NCBI GenBank assembly: GCA_013286425.1
Contig: JABDFS010000034.1
Coordinates: forward strand, 1-34,937
Source: Bacteroidota bacterium
GTDB taxonomy: Bacteria > Bacteroidota > Bacteroidia > Chitinophagales > Chitinophagaceae
DNA: 34,937 nt
Reading direction: 5' to 3'
Shown: positions 15,678 to 23,880 of the stretch, piece after piece
Layout: every line of letters starts with the position of its first letter
Position numbering within the stretch: position 1 is the stretch's first letter
Notes under the pieces: generated by a model
What the model was told of the DNA's origin: nothing
What the model saw: only the letters and a program-made list of their open reading frames with translations
The model's database searches: none
Position numbers and translations under genes: made by a program

Positions 15678-18071
15678 TTAGTGTGCTACTAACAGATTAA
15701 TTTTTCCAATAACCAATCCATCCTGCTGCACGGCTATATAGTAATAACCATTATGCAGCGAAGAAAGATTATTCAACTGGTAAGTATTTGAACCCGGGTT
15801 CTGATTGCCTGTCCTATATATACCTTTCTGCACACCGTTTGCATCGGTTAATGTAAACGTAATGCTGCCTGCTTTTGCAAGCGTGTAATTCAATTTTACA
15901 ACAGAAGATATAACAGGATTGGGTGAAACAGCAACTGCACTTAATAATGCAGAAGCCGAGCCATTATCAGCAATAAGACCACTGCCGCCTGAAATATTTA
16001 CGGAATAATCTTCCACTTCACCAAAATCAAATGTTGCGCAAGGATCTGTAACGGCTGTATTATAATGCATCTGTATCCTCATACGCGTGGTACCGTTTTT
16101 AGCAGTGGCAGGTATTTTAAATGTCTGGGTTAAAATAGCTGATGAAGTAGCTACTGCTGAGCCAACCTTTTCACCGGCATCATTAAAATCACCATCGCCA
16201 TTATAATCAATATACACTGTCCAGCCTTCTTTACGTACGGCGCCTGTAAAACCTGCTCTTACCTGTATGGTAGCAGTCTGGCCTGCTGTAACATCTGAAA
16301 CCACTGATGTAAAATCACCATAACCACCATTATTGCCGCTTACAAAATCACTTCCCTGGAAATTTACAAGATTGATGTATTCATTGGCAGTGCTTAAACC
16401 TGCAGATGCGCAATAAGTAGTACCGGTACCGGCTGAACCAATACCAACTGCATACCATGCATTTTTAACCTGGTTTACTTCGTTGGATGAAGCGCCGTAT
16501 AAATCTGTTGCTGCATTAATGTATGCAGTTCTCCAGTCAGCATACTGGGAATTTACTGTTAAGTAAACGGTTTCTGTACGGTAAAGAATCTGTTCTGCTT
16601 TAGCAATACCAATTCCCTGCACAGTGTAAGCATTACCAATATCATTGGTACCGCTGCCACCGGTTACAAGAAGGTAATACATAAAATTACCTACACCACT
16701 GTTGGTATGAACGCCGCCATTATCGGCACTGCCGGTAGCCCAGAAAGACCCCTTGTACGTATCAGGCTGAGAGAATGCATTAGGGTTACTCATATCCCTG
16801 ATGAACCAATTCATGTCATTGCTTAAACGCCAGTCGATATCGGTTGGCTTAGCCCAGAACTGAACACTTTTGCCCATGCAATCGCTCATGCTTTCATTCA
16901 TTGCGCCTGATTCATTGGAATAAACCAGCGCGCTGGTATTCTGTGTTACACCATGTGTAAGTTCATGGCCTGTTACATCAATACCGGTAACGCCTTTACC
17001 GTTATCAGCCCCTGCCCCTGTACGTTTTCCGTAGTTCATTGAAGTGCCATCCCATGATGCGTTGTTGTTATATAAAAAGCCGCCCCTGTTTACATAGCTG
17101 TTCAATGCGTAACCATTATTATCAATACTGTTACGGTTAAAAATTGCCTTGTAAAAATCGTAGGTCTTTTCAACCCCCCAGTGTGCATCCAGTGCATTCT
17201 GGTCGGGCAACGCATAATTGAAATTGGCGGAAGGGCTTGTAAACTCCTCACCATGATGGCCGCTTTCGCCATGGAATGTGTTCACACCATTACCCCTTGA
17301 AAGATCATGCAGACGGTACGCATTGGCACCGGTTTGATCCGAGTGGATAGTTTGTGAGCCGCTGTACAATGTATTTGCAGTACCGGTTGCATCGCTTGTT
17401 TCAATGCGTTCTTCACGGCCAATTATTTTACCTGTTGAAGCATCAACAAAATAATAAGCGCGGCTGAAAGGCTCTTCTGCAAAAATGTCTATCCTGTATG
17501 CAAGCTTCAGGTTTTTGGCATCAACCTGGTCGCCGGAATAATACCAGCATTTTTCTGCAACAGGATAATAAGAAGCCGAAGGATTTTTCATAACGTTTTT
17601 CAAATTCTTTTCCATTGCAGGGATCTGCCAAACATAAGTGACTGCACCTACGCTGTTCAAGGCATTGGCAATTGCCTGTTTTCCTTCGATCTTAGCTACA
17701 TTTCCTGAAGCCATGTCTGCACTAAAATCTGTAATAATAGAACCGGAGAGTGCAACAATTTTTCCGTCTTTAACACTAACCACATACATGGAGCGGTTAA
17801 CAGGGATGCCCATGTAGGTTTGATAAAAACGGTAATGAACCATACCAAGATTGTCTGTTGTTGTGCTTTTTAAAACAAGTGCGCTCTGATCGCTTAAACC
17901 GAGGGTTTTGCTGATCTGGTTAGCGTTAAATGACACCTGTTGATTTTGCAGCAATCGTGTAAAGTGTTTTGTTGTACCGTCGTTGCCTGTAATTACTGTT
18001 TTTAAACTGCTTTGAGAGAAACCTTGTATTGCCAGGCCAAGCAATGCAAAGCTGAGTAAGCGTTTTTTCAT
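15678..18071 (-). CDS. Secreted M4 (thermolysin-like) metallopeptidase with GEVED and T9SS sorting domains
   Basis: This 797-aa multidomain protein has a signal peptide (MKKRLLSFALLGLAIQGFSQ). An FTP/propeptide domain follows to about 220, then the M4 catalytic domain at about 235-545. The zinc site is complete: H369-E370-L-T-H373 and third ligand E393 in MNESMSD; NGGVHTNSGVGN supplies the catalytic His region. Next is a GEVED-type beta domain (about 560-705, with DYNGDGDFNDAGE and CATFDFGEVEDY), then a T9SS C-terminal sorting domain (VAVSPNPV...KLNYTLAKAG...GYYYIAVQQDGLVIGKINLLV). It should be exported by the type IX system and cleaved to an extracellular protease. It is monocistronic with a terminator. 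Upstream lies the repeat-rich 1.4-kb gap. Confidence 0.96.
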   Translation of the reverse strand: MKKRLLSFALLGLAIQGFSQSSLKTVITGNDGTTKHFTRLLQNQQVSFNANQISKTLGLSDQSALVLKSTTTDNLGMVHYRFYQTYMGIPVNRSMYVVSVKDGKIVALSGSIITDFSADMASGNVAKIEGKQAIANALNSVGAVTYVWQIPAMEKNLKNVMKNPSASYYPVAEKCWYYSGDQVDAKNLKLAYRIDIFAEEPFSRAYYFVDASTGKIIGREERIETSDATGTANTLYSGSQTIHSDQTGANAYRLHDLSRGNGVNTFHGESGHHGEEFTSPSANFNYALPDQNALDAHWGVEKTYDFYKAIFNRNSIDNNGYALNSYVNRGGFLYNNNASWDGTSMNYGKRTGAGADNGKGVTGIDVTGHELTHGVTQNTSALVYSNESGAMNESMSDCMGKSVQFWAKPTDIDWRLSNDMNWFIRDMSNPNAFSQPDTYKGSFWATGSADNGGVHTNSGVGNFMYYLLVTGGSGTNDIGNAYTVQGIGIAKAEQILYRTETVYLTVNSQYADWRTAYINAATDLYGASSNEVNQVKNAWYAVGIGSAGTGTTYCASAGLSTANEYINLVNFQGSDFVSGNNGGYGDFTSVVSDVTAGQTATIQVRAGFTGAVRKEGWTVYIDYNGDGDFNDAGEKVGSAVATSSAILTQTFKIPATAKNGTTRMRIQMHYNTAVTDPCATFDFGEVEDYSVNISGGSGLIADNGSASALLSAVAVSPNPVISSVVKLNYTLAKAGSITFTLTDANGVQKGIYRTGNQNPGSNTYQLNNLSSLHNGYYYIAVQQDGLVIGKINLLVAH

Positions 18072-18251
18072 AATTAGATTTAATTGTTTTAAAAAAATTT
18101 ACCGCTCTAAACTAATGCTTTTGAAAAAACAGAATAAAAAAATCCGAAGTATTTTATTGTGTGATAAACACACATCGAAGAAGTATATAAACCCGTTAGC
18201 GGAGTTTTCCGGCTGTGTTTCAGAACCTGGTACAAAATTGTTTTTAGGCTC
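18072..18251. other. Intergenic sequence upstream of the M4 gene
   Basis: No gene is seen. The first 50 bp should hold the peptidase promoter on the minus strand, where a TAAATTTT matches seven of eight positions of the -7 element. A single stray ATCGAAGAAGT unit lies at 18174-18184, related to the array that follows. Confidence 0.4.
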
Positions 18252-18335
18252 ATTTCTTCGATATAACTTCGATATTTCTTCGATATAACTTCGATATAAC
18301 TTCGATCAATTGGATCGAAGAAATATCGAAGAGAT
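18252..18335. repeat. 11-bp tandem array, inverted around a CAATTG-containing spacer
   Basis: There are five contiguous 11-bp units, alternating ATTTCTTCGAT and ATAACTTCGAT (starts 18252, 18263, 18274, 18285, 18296). A 7-bp spacer CAATTGG (18307-18313) follows, then two units in reverse orientation, ATCGAAGAAAT (18314) and ATCGAAGAGAT (18325). The whole forms a long palindrome able to fold as a hairpin. The two inverted units are also the start of the R3 repeat. Confidence 0.9.
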
Positions 18336-18378
18336 AACGAATATATTTCGTAGAAATATGCTGCTTGGTACCTGCCGG
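18314..18378 (+). repeat. R3: partial third copy of the structured repeat
   Basis: About 65 bp align with the right half of R1 and R2: two ATCGAAG units, GAGATAACGA, a hairpin and a GCTG..TGGT tail. The hairpin ATATTTC-GTA-GAAATAT (18343-18359) differs from that of R1/R2 (TTATTTC...GAAATAA) by a compensatory pair change. It ends in TACCTGCCGG (18369-18378). The left half with the GCAAGGC hairpin is absent. Confidence 0.75.
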
Positions 18379-18877
18379 AGTGTTGGGCCTGCGAATTACA
18401 ACAAAGTTTGCCAGGCTACTGAGAAGGACGCATTAGTTAATAATTGTTGGAAGATGTTGCTCTTAACCAAAGTTTAAATGATATGGTTAAAAAAGGCGGG
18501 CGGGGTGATGTTGCACATGAGAAGCCTCTTGCTTCAGTTTTGTAAACCCGGCAGGTGGCAGCAGGATTTGCCACGAATGCACGAATAAGTTTTCTTATTT
18601 CATTGGTGTATCCATGGCATTGTATCATTGCAATTATTGCCAGGTGTTGTTTCAGGACAGAATGATGCACTGATATAATGCTTTCACCAGGTATGGTTGT
18701 TTATCCTCTCAAATAAATACATTGAACTAAGGGCAACCCACCAGGGATGTGTGATAATTTCAACGCACCGTTCGCTTAATGTGGAGCGATACTGATATAC
18801 GGCCCTGCCATACAGGGGGCTGGCAGCGGTTTACCGGCAACCAGGTACCGGTTGTACAGCGCTTATATATGGAGGAG
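18379..18877. other. Repeat-rich non-coding DNA, no gene seen
   Basis: No credible coding frame is present. It includes a GCCACGAATGCACGAATAAG word (about 18570-18590) of a type common in Bacteroidota intergenic repeats. A CCTG..CAGG hairpin lies around 18800-18820, and CCGGCAACCAGGTA lies at 18834-18847, just before the next array. Confidence 0.4.
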
Positions 18878-18921
18878 GGTCTCTATAAGGTCTCTATATT
18901 GTCTCTATAAGGTCTGGGTAA
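18878..18921 (+). repeat. 11-bp tandem array of GGTCTCTATAA units
   Basis: Four contiguous 11-bp units start at 18878, 18889, 18900 and 18911: GGTCTCTATAA, GGTCTCTATAT, TGTCTCTATAA and the degenerate GGTCTGGGTAA. The unit is unrelated to that of 18252-18306 but has the same period. It is preceded 30 bp upstream by CCGGCAACCAGGTA. Confidence 0.9.
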
Positions 18922-19128
18922 CATTCCGGAAATTCAGCCTGGATTGCACGCAGGAATGGGAGTTCAGGCTGTGTGGAATTGAAAGATAAATAAAAATAAG
19001 CAAATTAATGACGCTCCTGTTATTCTGTGGCCGGAGATATATAGAAAGCGAAAATATATTATGGGGAGCGGTGGTGCATTGTGATTGATGCGGTGCCGGA
19101 CATAAAAAGCTGGCACGAAGACCCTTGG

Positions 19129-19309
19129 CTATGACAGGAAGGTATTAAGCTACGTTAGATAAAAGCAAGGCAGCGCGGCAAATAACGCATCGTCAGCCTT
19201 GCGGCGGTGCTTGACAAAAAGATCGAAGTTATATCGAGGAGATAACGAGTTTATTTCGCAGAAATAAGCTGTTTGGTTATAAGCGGGTACATGGATAGGT
19301 GGGGTATGA
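19129..19309 (+). repeat. R1: 181-bp structured direct repeat
   Basis: This is nearly identical to R2 (22883-23057) in the same orientation. It holds hairpin 1, GCAAGGC (19165-19171) with GCCTTGC (19196-19202), then two 11-bp ATCGA units from 19222. Hairpin 2 follows, TTATTTC-GCA-GAAATAA (19251-19267), then a GGTTATAAGCGGGTACATGG tail. Small minus-strand frames through R1 and R2 are by-products of the repeat. Confidence 0.92.
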
Positions 19310-19470
19310 TTGTGTGCAGGGGTTTGAATCAATTGCTTTGTATGCGAGACGGGATACGGCAAATTATTCAGGGGTAGTATCCCCTGCGGATTAACTGCAA
19401 AAGGGGTTTAAGTAATATTTTGTTAAACAAAAATGTTGGCTTACATTGGTTGCACCAAACCGCTTAATCC

Positions 19471-20814
19471 ATGAAACGCCTGTATGCATTATTACTGCTG
19501 CAAATTATTTGGGTAGAAGTAAAAGCCCAGGTTGGCTCAGGCGATAGTACCATCCATAGCTGCAATTATAAATCAACAAATATCCTGTTTACAAATATTG
19601 CTATTGATACCGTTTATTATGGCAATCATACAGCAGCAAATTATGAAGACGCACAATACCGTATAACCTGCGGCGATTCAACCCCGCATTGTATTACCAG
19701 CCAGGATAGCGCATTATTATATTATGTATATTACCCTAAAAAACACAATTACACTGCTACGCCTTTGCCCTGTATTATTATAGAACATGGTGGCTCTTTT
19801 TCTGATTGCAGTGGTATTTACAATACAAGGGATATAAAATCACTTTGTACTTATTATGCCCAACGGGGTTGGGTGGCGATTGATCTTGAATACCGCAGGG
19901 GTAATTTGGAAGATACCACTATAGTGCCTGCAACAATAACTAACAATCCTGTCACTTACACTTCAGTATATGCTATTGCTGCCATTTATAAAGCCAGCCA
20001 GGATACCCGTGGCGGATATAATTCAATTATAAAAAGGCAGATCAACCATGACAGCTTTCCGCAAATGAAATACCGTATAGATACCAGCGCCATATTTGCG
20101 GGCGGCGCCAGCGCAGGAAGCCTGTCTGCTTATGACAGCAGTTTATTATCAAAAGCAATTCATGATGGACTCGATTGCCCCGGGAGCTAAAGCAGCTTTT
20201 GGCAGCATTAACTACCCATATTACTACGGAGACAGCACTATTAATTACAGAAGGTATATAAAAGGTTGTATGAATATGTGGGGAGAATGGCTGCTGCCGC
20301 CAAGTATACTTAGCAAAGTAGGTACATTTTTTAAGCAGGACACAGCCATTGTACCGATGATAGCGTTTTGTGGTGGTAAAGATTCTACCTTTTATCTATG
20401 AGCCAAAATTACTATTTTGATCCACACACTAATTTCCTTGGGATTAATATGAAAAAAGATACATTCTGTCTGCCCTTTGCAAGCTCCTATCAGCTATTCC
20501 CTAATGGTTTAAATCCTGATTTAGTAGGTTATGGTTCTTTAAATCTATATAATCTTTTAAAAAGTGCAGGCGTGCCGGTAAATCTTTATTATGACTACGA
20601 TGCTTTACATGGTTTTGAAACTGCCTGTAAAGGCTGCCCCTTCCTTGCCAATTATGGCACTACGTATAACAATGATGACTCAATGGAAAAGTATTTTGCA
20701 GAACGTGCCATAAACTTCTTTCAGCATGTGATACTTGACAGCACCGGTTTTACTACAACAAAATTTACTGATTGCGAAAATTACCAAGGTGACTTGTCAC
20801 ACTGGAGACAATAA
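19471..20814 (+). pseudogene. Secreted alpha/beta-hydrolase (esterase-like), broken by frameshifts
   Basis: A signal peptide (MKRLYALLLLQIIWVEVKA) starts a protein with esterase features: IIIEHGGSF for the oxyanion region, and FAGGASAGS containing the nucleophile elbow G-x-S-x-G/A. That frame stops at 20188-20190. Homologous sequence continues one frame over from about 20123-20133 (LMTAVYYQKQF...GSINYPYYYGDS...IVPMIAFCGGKDSTFYL) and stops near 20401. It then resumes in the first frame from 20398 (YYFDPHTN...GSLNLYNLLKSAGV...ALHGFETACKGCPF...ERAINFFQHVI), ending at 20814. The catalytic Asp and His would lie in FCGGKD and ALHGF. A third shift may occur near 20790, where another frame offers a Cys-rich tail (CHTGDNNNFCSDTNSC). 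No complete product is possible without several frameshifts. Confidence 0.82.
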
Positions 20815-20847
20815 TAATTTTTGCAGTGATACCAACAGTTGTCGCAA

Positions 20848-20855
20848 TAGTTTTG
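20848..20855 (+). promoter_or_regulatory. Bacteroidota -7 element TAGTTTTG
   Basis: This is an exact TAnnTTTG match 78 bp upstream of the delta-60 gene start, with a TTTG at 20820-20823 24 bp further up. It could give the delta-60 gene its own transcript despite the decayed esterase. Confidence 0.35.
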
Positions 20856-20933
20856 GCATTGATGATGGTGGAGACGGAGGTGTTATCTGGAACAGTTTGC
20901 AACCACAAAACAATTCTTCTAAAAATAAATATT

Positions 20934-22715
20934 ATGAAACTAATGCTAATGGTGCTATGCTGCCTGATAATAAGAGAAATGGTAAGCGCACAACAGCCCG
21001 GCGCACTTGATTACAGTTTTGGCGACAGCGGCAAAGTAATAAGCAAGAATTTTGGGGATTGTTATGCAATGTCTGTTCAAGCAGACAGTAAGATAGTTTG
21101 TCTTGGTGACAGTGGTATGATTGGCGTTGAGAACCTAAGGCTTGCCCGTTATCTGCCTGATGGAACATTGGACAGCGCTTTTGGGAAAAATGGTATTGTT
21201 GACCCCGCTCTAACTGAAACCAATATTACGCCTACCTCAATAATAGTGCAACCTGATCAAAAAATAATTGCAGCATGTTCCGGCTACAAAGCAGGTGTGC
21301 CCACCTTGGTATTGCTGCGGTTGCTGCCCGATGGCAGCCCTGATGCAGGCTTTGGCAAAAACGGCATTGGAGACTCAACTTATGGCATAGGCGAAAGCTT
21401 TCCTTATATAGCCTTGCAGCCTAATGGTAAGATTTTGGTTTTAGGCTGGTATTATCCGGGTTTTATTCTTTTAAGGTATAATACGGATGGCAGCCTGGAT
21501 GAAAGCTTTGGCAATAAAGGAGAGGTGATAACAACGTTTGGCGCAGGCACAGTGCCTACTGCAATAGCCCTTCAGGCTGATGGAAAAATTGTAACCTCGG
21601 GAGACTATGGCGGTGGGGTTGGTTACAGCAGATTTTTACTGGCAAGGTACAATACCGATGGCAGCCTGGATGAAAGCTTTGGCAACAAAGGGGTAACTAC
21701 GACCGATTACGGAAAGTATGGAGATTACATTAAAAGCATTGCTATACAAACTGATGGGAAAATAGTTGGTGCAGGCGTTACCGGAACTGATTTTAATTTT
21801 CAAAATGAAAATATAGCTGTTGTACGTTATCAATCCAATGGGAAATTAGACAGCTCTTTCGGTCAGCAGGGTAAAGCTACGGTAGTATTTGATGGTACTA
21901 ATTCCCAGGCGAACTCCCTATTACTTACTGCTGATGGTAAAATTTTATTGGGCGGCGGTATTGGAGGAAGCGCCGAAGGCAGTTCGGCAGACTTCGCATT
22001 GATTCGCCTTCTATCTACAGGAACATTAGATTCCTCATTTGGCAATGCAGGTGGAACTATAACTGATTTTGGATTGTATGAAACCGGGGCGCACATTGCT
22101 TTTCAAAAAAACAAGATAGTGCTTACAGGAACGTCTTATATGATAGACCCTCAACAACAATATAATTATGCCCTTGCCCGCTATTACAATGACAGCCTTG
22201 CCCAAAAGCAAATCATCATTACCAAAATACGCCGCTGGTTACAGCACCATAATGGCATTGAGTGGGATAATACAGGCAGTATGAATAGTTATGTAGTGCA
22301 ACGCAGTTACGATGGCATTCATTTCAGTCCTGTTGCAAGAATAACACCGGGCAACCAATCTTATATAACTTACAGCGATGCCGCCCCTTTAAACGGCACC
22401 AATTATTACAGGCTGCAAACAACAAACTCCAGCAATGCGGTTACTAATTCAAACGTTATTGCCATAAGCAATGATAATGATATAAAAGTTTCTCCCAATC
22501 CTGCAACAGGTATGTTACATATAGAAGGTTTATCATCCTCACAAAAAACAAAAATTACGATTGTTGATTTAAGTGGCAACATAGCTATGAGCCAACAGCT
22601 ATCAGCTAACAGCTCTTCTTACAACCTCAACATTGCTTCACTGCATGCAGGTAATTACATGCTGAAGATTGAAACAAATGGTGAAGTAGTTACAAAACAG
22701 TTTGTGAAGGAGTAA
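20934..22715 (+). CDS. Delta-60 repeat protein with T9SS sorting domain
   Basis: The preferred ATG at 20934 starts a signal peptide (MKLMLMVLCCLIIREMVSAQ); the open frame extends to 20826 but that part is not signal-like. The 593-aa product has about seven delta-60 repeats (TIGR02608-type, each about 55 aa) marked by LDxSFGxxG, for example LDESFGNKG twice, and by Q(A/T)DGKI(V) strands, spanning about 25-420. These likely form a beta-propeller-like array. A linker with fibronectin-like features follows (about 425-510, GIEWDNTG...NYYRLQTT), then a T9SS C-terminal domain (IKVSPNPATGMLHIEGL...AGNYMLKIETNGEVVTKQFVKE). It is probably cell-surface or secreted; ligand unknown. Repeats four and five are almost identical at DNA level (about 21478-21525 and 21645-21692), indicating recent duplication or conversion. 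Confidence 0.92.
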   Translation: MKLMLMVLCCLIIREMVSAQQPGALDYSFGDSGKVISKNFGDCYAMSVQADSKIVCLGDSGMIGVENLRLARYLPDGTLDSAFGKNGIVDPALTETNITPTSIIVQPDQKIIAACSGYKAGVPTLVLLRLLPDGSPDAGFGKNGIGDSTYGIGESFPYIALQPNGKILVLGWYYPGFILLRYNTDGSLDESFGNKGEVITTFGAGTVPTAIALQADGKIVTSGDYGGGVGYSRFLLARYNTDGSLDESFGNKGVTTTDYGKYGDYIKSIAIQTDGKIVGAGVTGTDFNFQNENIAVVRYQSNGKLDSSFGQQGKATVVFDGTNSQANSLLLTADGKILLGGGIGGSAEGSSADFALIRLLSTGTLDSSFGNAGGTITDFGLYETGAHIAFQKNKIVLTGTSYMIDPQQQYNYALARYYNDSLAQKQIIITKIRRWLQHHNGIEWDNTGSMNSYVVQRSYDGIHFSPVARITPGNQSYITYSDAAPLNGTNYYRLQTTNSSNAVTNSNVIAISNDNDIKVSPNPATGMLHIEGLSSSQKTKITIVDLSGNIAMSQQLSANSSSYNLNIASLHAGNYMLKIETNGEVVTKQFVKE

Positions 22716-22882
22716 ACAGTGAATGGTGAACAGTGAATAGCGCTCATCTCCAAAAACTTAAAACTGCAAGTGTAAACCACAACCGCCTGAGCATCCTTTC
22801 CCAGCCTGACCGGGCATCTGCTTTTAAATTTTTGGATGCCTGCAAATATTCAGGATTTTTATAATCACAGAGCAGATTTCCA
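22716..22882. other. Short non-coding gap before R2
   Basis: It starts with two near-copies of ACAGTGAATGGTGA-type words (22717-22740). GGCATC and GATGCC around 22823-22850 could form a loose hairpin, which might terminate the delta-60 transcript. No gene is seen. Confidence 0.3.
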
Positions 22883-23057
22883 CTATAACAGGAAGGCGTT
22901 AATCCAGGTAGGATAAAAGCAAGGCAGCGCTGAACGCATCGTCAGCCTTGCGGCGGTGCTTGACAAAAGATCGAAGTTATATCGAAGAGATAACGAGTTT
23001 ATTTCGCGGAAATAAGCTGTTTGGTTATAACCGGGTACATGGATGGGAGGGGTATGA
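22883..23057 (+). repeat. R2: 175-bp structured direct repeat
   Basis: This is the second full copy of R1. Hairpin 1 is GCAAGGC (22919-22925) with GCCTTGC (22945-22951), and its loop is five bases shorter than in R1. Hairpin 2 is TTATTTC-GCG-GAAATAA (22999-23015). Differences from R1 fall mostly in loops and in the first 40 bp. Confidence 0.92.
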
Positions 23058-23179
23058 CGAAAAGAAAACCATTGATTTATAATGAGCTCATTTTTGGGAT
23101 ACTTCATTTTATTCGCAAATATTTGTGTTAGCGATAAGCTTAGTGTGATATCAAATCTAATTTCATCAACGACAAAAAT

Positions 23180-23761
23180 TTGATTATACAACCACTTTTA
23201 CAACATTTTAAAAATTATCTTCCTTTGGACGATAACGAAATTATGTTGTTAGAAACAAGGGTGACACAACGTAAAATCAAACGGCGACAAATGATTTTGC
23301 AGGAAGGCTTTGTTTGTAAACATTATACGTTTGTAGAGAAGGGCTGTTTTAAAATGTACGGCGTTGACGACAAAGGAAATGAACACAATCTTAGGTTTGC
23401 TGCTGAAAATGACTGGATTGCTGATTTGGGAAGTTTCTATTCCGAAAAACCGGGCAGGTTGTTTATTGAAGCAATTGAACCTTCTGTTATTCTGCAAATT
23501 GAAAAGCAAGACCTGATATTTTTATTTTTGAATGCGACTAAGTTTAACCGGATTTTTAAAGTGATTGTAGAAGAAAAGTTTATAGAGCTTCAAAACCGTT
23601 TGTTACAAAATTTCAGTTCAAATGCACGTCAACGATACCTGGGCTTTTTGGAACAATATCCAAAACTTGCATTACGATTGCCTAACACTCAAATAGCTTC
23701 CTACCTTGGTATCACACCTGAATTTCTTAGTAAAATACGGGGCGAAAAATTATCTAAATAA
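23180..23761 (+). CDS. Crp/Fnr-family transcriptional regulator
   Basis: This 193-aa protein starts with TTG (MIIQPLLQHFKNYLPL); no in-frame ATG lies upstream at a sensible place and homologues begin at this position. Residues 15-115 form a cyclic-nucleotide-binding-like jelly roll (QRKIKRRQMILQEGFVCKHYTFVEKGCFKMY...AAENDWIADLGSFYSEKP) without a clear cAMP phosphate-binding RE(S/T) motif, so the ligand may differ or be absent. The C-terminal winged helix is at about 145-193, with NTQIASYLGITPEFLSKIRGE as the recognition region. Such one-domain regulators are abundant in Bacteroidota and often sit beside their target. The SnoaL-like gene 119 bp downstream is the obvious candidate. Confidence 0.9.
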   Translation: MIIQPLLQHFKNYLPLDDNEIMLLETRVTQRKIKRRQMILQEGFVCKHYTFVEKGCFKMYGVDDKGNEHNLRFAAENDWIADLGSFYSEKPGRLFIEAIEPSVILQIEKQDLIFLFLNATKFNRIFKVIVEEKFIELQNRLLQNFSSNARQRYLGFLEQYPKLALRLPNTQIASYLGITPEFLSKIRGEKLSK

Positions 23762-23880
23762 GTCTTACCCTTAAGCTACATTAAGACTATTTATTAAGCT
23801 TGTTTATTGGCTGGTGCGACAATGGCAAAACACCTTTGCATAGCAAAACAAATCAGTTTTGCAATCTAAAAAATAGAAAT

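Noticed and set aside
18252..18335. CRISPR array
   Set aside because: The 11-bp units are contiguous, with no spacers, and no cas genes are nearby. The same holds for the arrays at 18878 and 33493.
18437..18670. Minus-strand 77-aa reading frame in the repeat-rich gap
   Set aside because: No domain, atypical composition, and overlap with non-coding repeat words; probably chance.
19150..19362. Small minus-strand gene (70 aa), and its counterpart at 22883-23191 (102 aa)
   Set aside because: Both frames simply translate the R1/R2 repeat. They resemble each other only because the DNA does, and R2 has an indel that changes the frame part-way.
20735..21010. Separate 91-aa gene between esterase and delta-60 protein
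   Set aside because: It overlaps both neighbours in another frame. The Cys-rich part is better explained as a shifted tail of the esterase, and the rest is the out-of-frame start of the delta-60 gene.
19129..23057. Composite transposon or insertion sequence
   Set aside because: No transposase or resolvase reading frame is present in the segment or in the repeats, and the repeats lack IS-like terminal inverted ends.
23800..23880. Longer start for the SnoaL-like gene
   Set aside because: The extra 27 residues (MFIGWCDNGK...) show no family similarity; the ATG at 23881 fits the usual length and N-terminal helix.
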